Shown: piece by piece, positions 6,602 through 8,178 of the stretch | Layout: each line of letters starts with the position of its first letter | How positions within the stretch are numbered: the first letter of the stretch is position 1 | Assembly (NCBI GenBank): GCA_020050375.1 | Contig: JAGVKR010000734.1 | Location: 1-8,178, forward strand | Source of the DNA: Planctomycetales bacterium | GTDB taxonomy: Bacteria; Planctomycetota; Planctomycetia; Planctomycetales; Planctomycetaceae | Reading direction: 5' to 3' | Length of the DNA: 8,178 nucleotides | Notes under the pieces: model-generated | The model's database searches: none | What the model was told of the DNA's origin: nothing | The model's input: the letters and a program-made list of their open reading frames with translations, nothing else | Made by a program: the position numbers and the translations under genes

Positions 6602-6867
6602 GGTAAGCCATCGCGGCGAGCCGGGGACCGTCAGGCCCCGGATGGGGGAGGGATCGCGTGCTGCCGAGGCGGAATGGCCGCCGATTGATCGGCCCACCAA
6701 TCGTCTCTCTATGGTATCGGCCGGTTCGAGAGCGCTCAACCCGTACTGTCGGCAGGTTTTCACCCCGGAGCAATAGCCGCCTTGCAGAAGGCGTTATCTA
6801 CCGAGATCGAATCGTGCACGGCGCCATCGCGATTGTCACTCGAAACCGGACGGCTTACGATCGTGGC
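6602..6867. promoter_or_regulatory. Divergent intergenic region between PSD1 and the NAMPT pseudogene
   Basis: A 266-bp spacer that must carry both divergent promoters. I see no convincing -35/-10 pair on either strand. It holds two clear hairpins, one at 6621-6641 in the PSD1 leader and one at 6778-6793 (cgcctt-gcag-aaggcg). The frame upstream of the PSD1 ATG stays open to 6763, and the frame upstream of the NAMPT ATG stays open to 6658, but neither extension resembles protein. Confidence 0.4.
6621..6641. repeat. Strong REP-like hairpin in the PSD1 leader
   Basis: ccgggg (6621-6626) pairs with ccccgg (6636-6641). After a bulged A, cc/gg continues the stem around a gtca loop, giving 8 base pairs in 21 nt. 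It ends 19 nt before the PSD1 ATG on the minus strand. It could be a dispersed palindrome or a leader hairpin affecting translation; the sequence alone does not decide. Confidence 0.5.
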
Positions 6868-8015
6868 ATGAACGACGCCGGCTTTCTTGACAACGTCTGT
6901 CTCCTCACCGACTCGTACAAGCTCACGCACTGGCGACAATATCCGCCCGGCACGCAGAAGGTGTACTCGTACCTCGAAGCCCGGAAGGGGGCGAAGTATC
7001 CGGAAACGGTGTTTTTCGGACTGCAATACCTGCTCAAGCGGTATTTCGAAGGGGCGGTCGTCACGCGTGCGAAGATCGACGAGGCCGAATCGTTCGCCCG
7101 GCTGCATTTTCAACGGACAGGGTTGTTCAACCGGGAGGGCTGGGAGCACATCGTCGCACAGCATGGAGGCCGTCTCCCTGTCTCGATCAGGGCGGTCCCG
7201 GAGGGGACTGCTGTGCCTTCCGGCAATGTGCTGTTGACGATCGAGAATACCGACCCGCGCTGCTGGTGGCTCACGAACCATCTCGAAACACTGTTGGTCC
7301 AACTGTGGTATCCCGCGACGGTCGCGGCTCGCGGCCGATTCATGAAATCGGTCATTCGCAGATTTCTCGACGAGACGGGGAGCGCGGGCGAGATCGATTT
7401 CAAGCTTCACGATTTCGGGTTCCGCGGCGTTTCGTGCCCTGAGCAGGCCGCGATCGGCGGAGCGGCCCATCTCGTCCACTTCCGGGGGACCGACAATCTG
7501 GCGGGGCTCTTGCTCCTGCAGCGCTTCTACGGCGAAGAAATGGCGGGGTTCAGCATCCCGGCTTCCGAGCACAGCACGATCACCGCCTGGGGCGCGGAGC
7601 ACGAAGTCGAGGCCATGCGGAACATGCTCGCGCAATATCCCAAGGGGACGGGATCGACGACAAAACTGTGGGCGAGGTGCTCCACGAAATGAAAACCCGT
7701 GAATGGTCGGCCGACAACGTCGCCTTTGGTTCCGGCGGTGGATTGCTGCAAAAGCTCGACCGTGACACCCAATCGTTTGCGCTCAAGTGCTCGTACGTCG
7801 AAGTCGACGGAACGGGGCGCGACGTCTTCAAACAACCCGCGACCGACCGTTCGAAGGACTCGAAACGGGGCCGGTTGAAGCTGATCCAATCCGAAGGGTG
7901 GCACACGATCGCCGAGCGGGATGCTGGAGCCGATCAACTCGGCGAAGTCTTCCGCGACGGACGGCTGCTGACGAAAGTCGCATTTGGCGAGGTTCGCGAC
8001 CGGGCTGATCTCTAA
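6868..8015 (+). pseudogene. nadV: Nicotinamide phosphoribosyltransferase (NAMPT/NadV), disrupted by an internal deletion and frame change
   Basis: NAMPT makes NMN from nicotinamide and PRPP in NAD salvage. Frame 1 runs from the ATG at 6868 to a TGA at 7690-7692 (274 codons). It holds LLTDSYKLTHWRQYPPG (12-28), KLHDFGFRGVS (179-189, its Asp182 matching the Asp that favours nicotinamide), HLVHFRGTDNLAGL (201-214) and FSIPASEHSTITAWG (228-242), with the presumed catalytic His235. After YPKG the protein turns to nonsense. From 7641 a second frame reads QGDGIDDKTVGEVL, WSADNVAFGSGGGLLQKL and SKRGRLKLI to TAA at 8013-8015. About 80 residues are missing between the parts, including the SDSYD and RPDSG motifs that contact PRPP and substrate. 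The remaining total is about 380 residues against roughly 460-500 for the family. No Shine-Dalgarno is evident at the ATG. A frameshift alone would not restore activity. Confidence 0.9.
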
Positions 8016-8129
8016 ATAGCCCTCGAATTTTTTCGGTTATGTTATTATCGGCCCGGAAGCGGCGTATGCGTTTGATCACCCCAGCGGCTGTGTTTTTTTT
8101 CAAGGGCATGATGGTCACGAAAGGCAATG

Positions 8130-8178
8130 AGGAGGAAAGTTTTCCGGCATGGCGAATGCCGGTGCGGCGGGGGTCCAA
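8130..8178 (+). CDS. Possible 5' end of a downstream gene (only 10 codons in window)
   Basis: A full AGGAGG ribosome binding site (8130-8135) is followed after 13 nt by ATG at 8149-8151 and an open frame, MANAGAAGVQ, to the window edge. The spacing is long and too little is visible to name a product. An alternative is the ATG at 8066, with GGAAG 6 nt upstream, open for 37 codons in another frame. Before this, 8016-8129 is AT-rich intergenic sequence with an 8-T run at 8093-8100 but no good stem in front of it, so I do not call a terminator. Confidence 0.25.
8144..8162. repeat. Hairpin covering the possible start codon at 8149
   Basis: ccggcat (8144-8150) pairs perfectly with atgccgg (8156-8162) around the 5-nt loop ggcga. 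The ATG at 8149-8151 would lie at the stem-loop boundary. It may be a small palindrome or a translational control element. Confidence 0.4.

Noticed and set aside
4487..6688. Long plus-strand open frames (4487-5512 and 5519-6688) and a 444-codon minus-strand frame (4203-5537)
   Set aside because: All overlap the PSD1 gene, whose domains run continuously with CxxCH motifs. The alternative products are low-complexity Arg/Ala/Pro-rich sequences.
6760..7635. 291-codon minus-strand frame
   Set aside because: Antisense to the NAMPT gene; no recognisable motif.
7640..7700. Programmed ribosomal frameshift in the NAMPT gene
   Set aside because: A frameshift would join the two frames but could not supply the missing segment with RPDSG, so a deletion is needed in any case.
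8016..8105. Rho-independent terminator at the 8-T run (8093-8100)
   Set aside because: Only a 3-4 bp stem can be drawn before the T-run; a poly-T alone is not enough.
7828..8178. 116-codon minus-strand frame entering from the right edge
   Set aside because: Its larger part is antisense to the end of the NAMPT gene and the product is Arg-rich without motifs; not enough support to call a gene.

Overview
The window looks like a piece of a GC-rich Planctomycetota chromosome. The strongest sign is a pair of protein families that are greatly expanded in that phylum: a PSCyt1-DUF1549-DUF1553 cytochrome-type protein (PSD1 family) and a Tat-exported DUF1501 protein. Phylum-level placement is inference from family knowledge; finer placement is not attempted.

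Layout. Minus strand, read from right to left: the PSD1/DUF1549/DUF1553 protein (6601-4184), a Uma2-type putative nuclease (4035-3328), the DUF1501 protein (3270-1867), a 47-codon relic of an alpha/beta-hydrolase (1788-1645), a zinc-ribbon protein with one C-terminal membrane segment (1517-648), and a REP-associated tyrosine transposase (RAYT) that runs off the left edge (497-1). Plus strand: a nicotinamide phosphoribosyltransferase (NAMPT/NadV) gene (6868-8015), diverging from PSD1, that has lost roughly 80 codons and changed frame. A possible start of another gene lies at the right edge (8149).

How the genes relate. PSD1 and DUF1501 proteins are normally adjacent partners of unknown function at or outside the inner membrane. 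Here a Uma2 gene with its own ribosome binding site sits between them. The NAMPT gene would have fed NAD salvage (nicotinamide + PRPP to NMN), but the remaining reading frame lacks the segment holding the RPDSG active-site motif and is almost certainly dead.

Second layer: repeats and decay. Most intergenic gaps hold palindromic or tandem elements: a REP-like palindrome upstream of the RAYT (578-614), a 70-bp two-REP mosaic element with 10-bp terminal inverted repeats (1786-1855) that touches the hydrolase relic, a strong hairpin in the PSD1 leader (6621-6641), a hairpin over a possible start codon (8144-8162), and a heptamer tandem array inside the 5' end of the DUF1501 reading frame (3221-3262). 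I see no CRISPR array, rRNA, tRNA, phage module or recognisable defence island. I found no convincing new multi-gene system; the most interesting signals are the two broken genes and the repeat elements next to genes.
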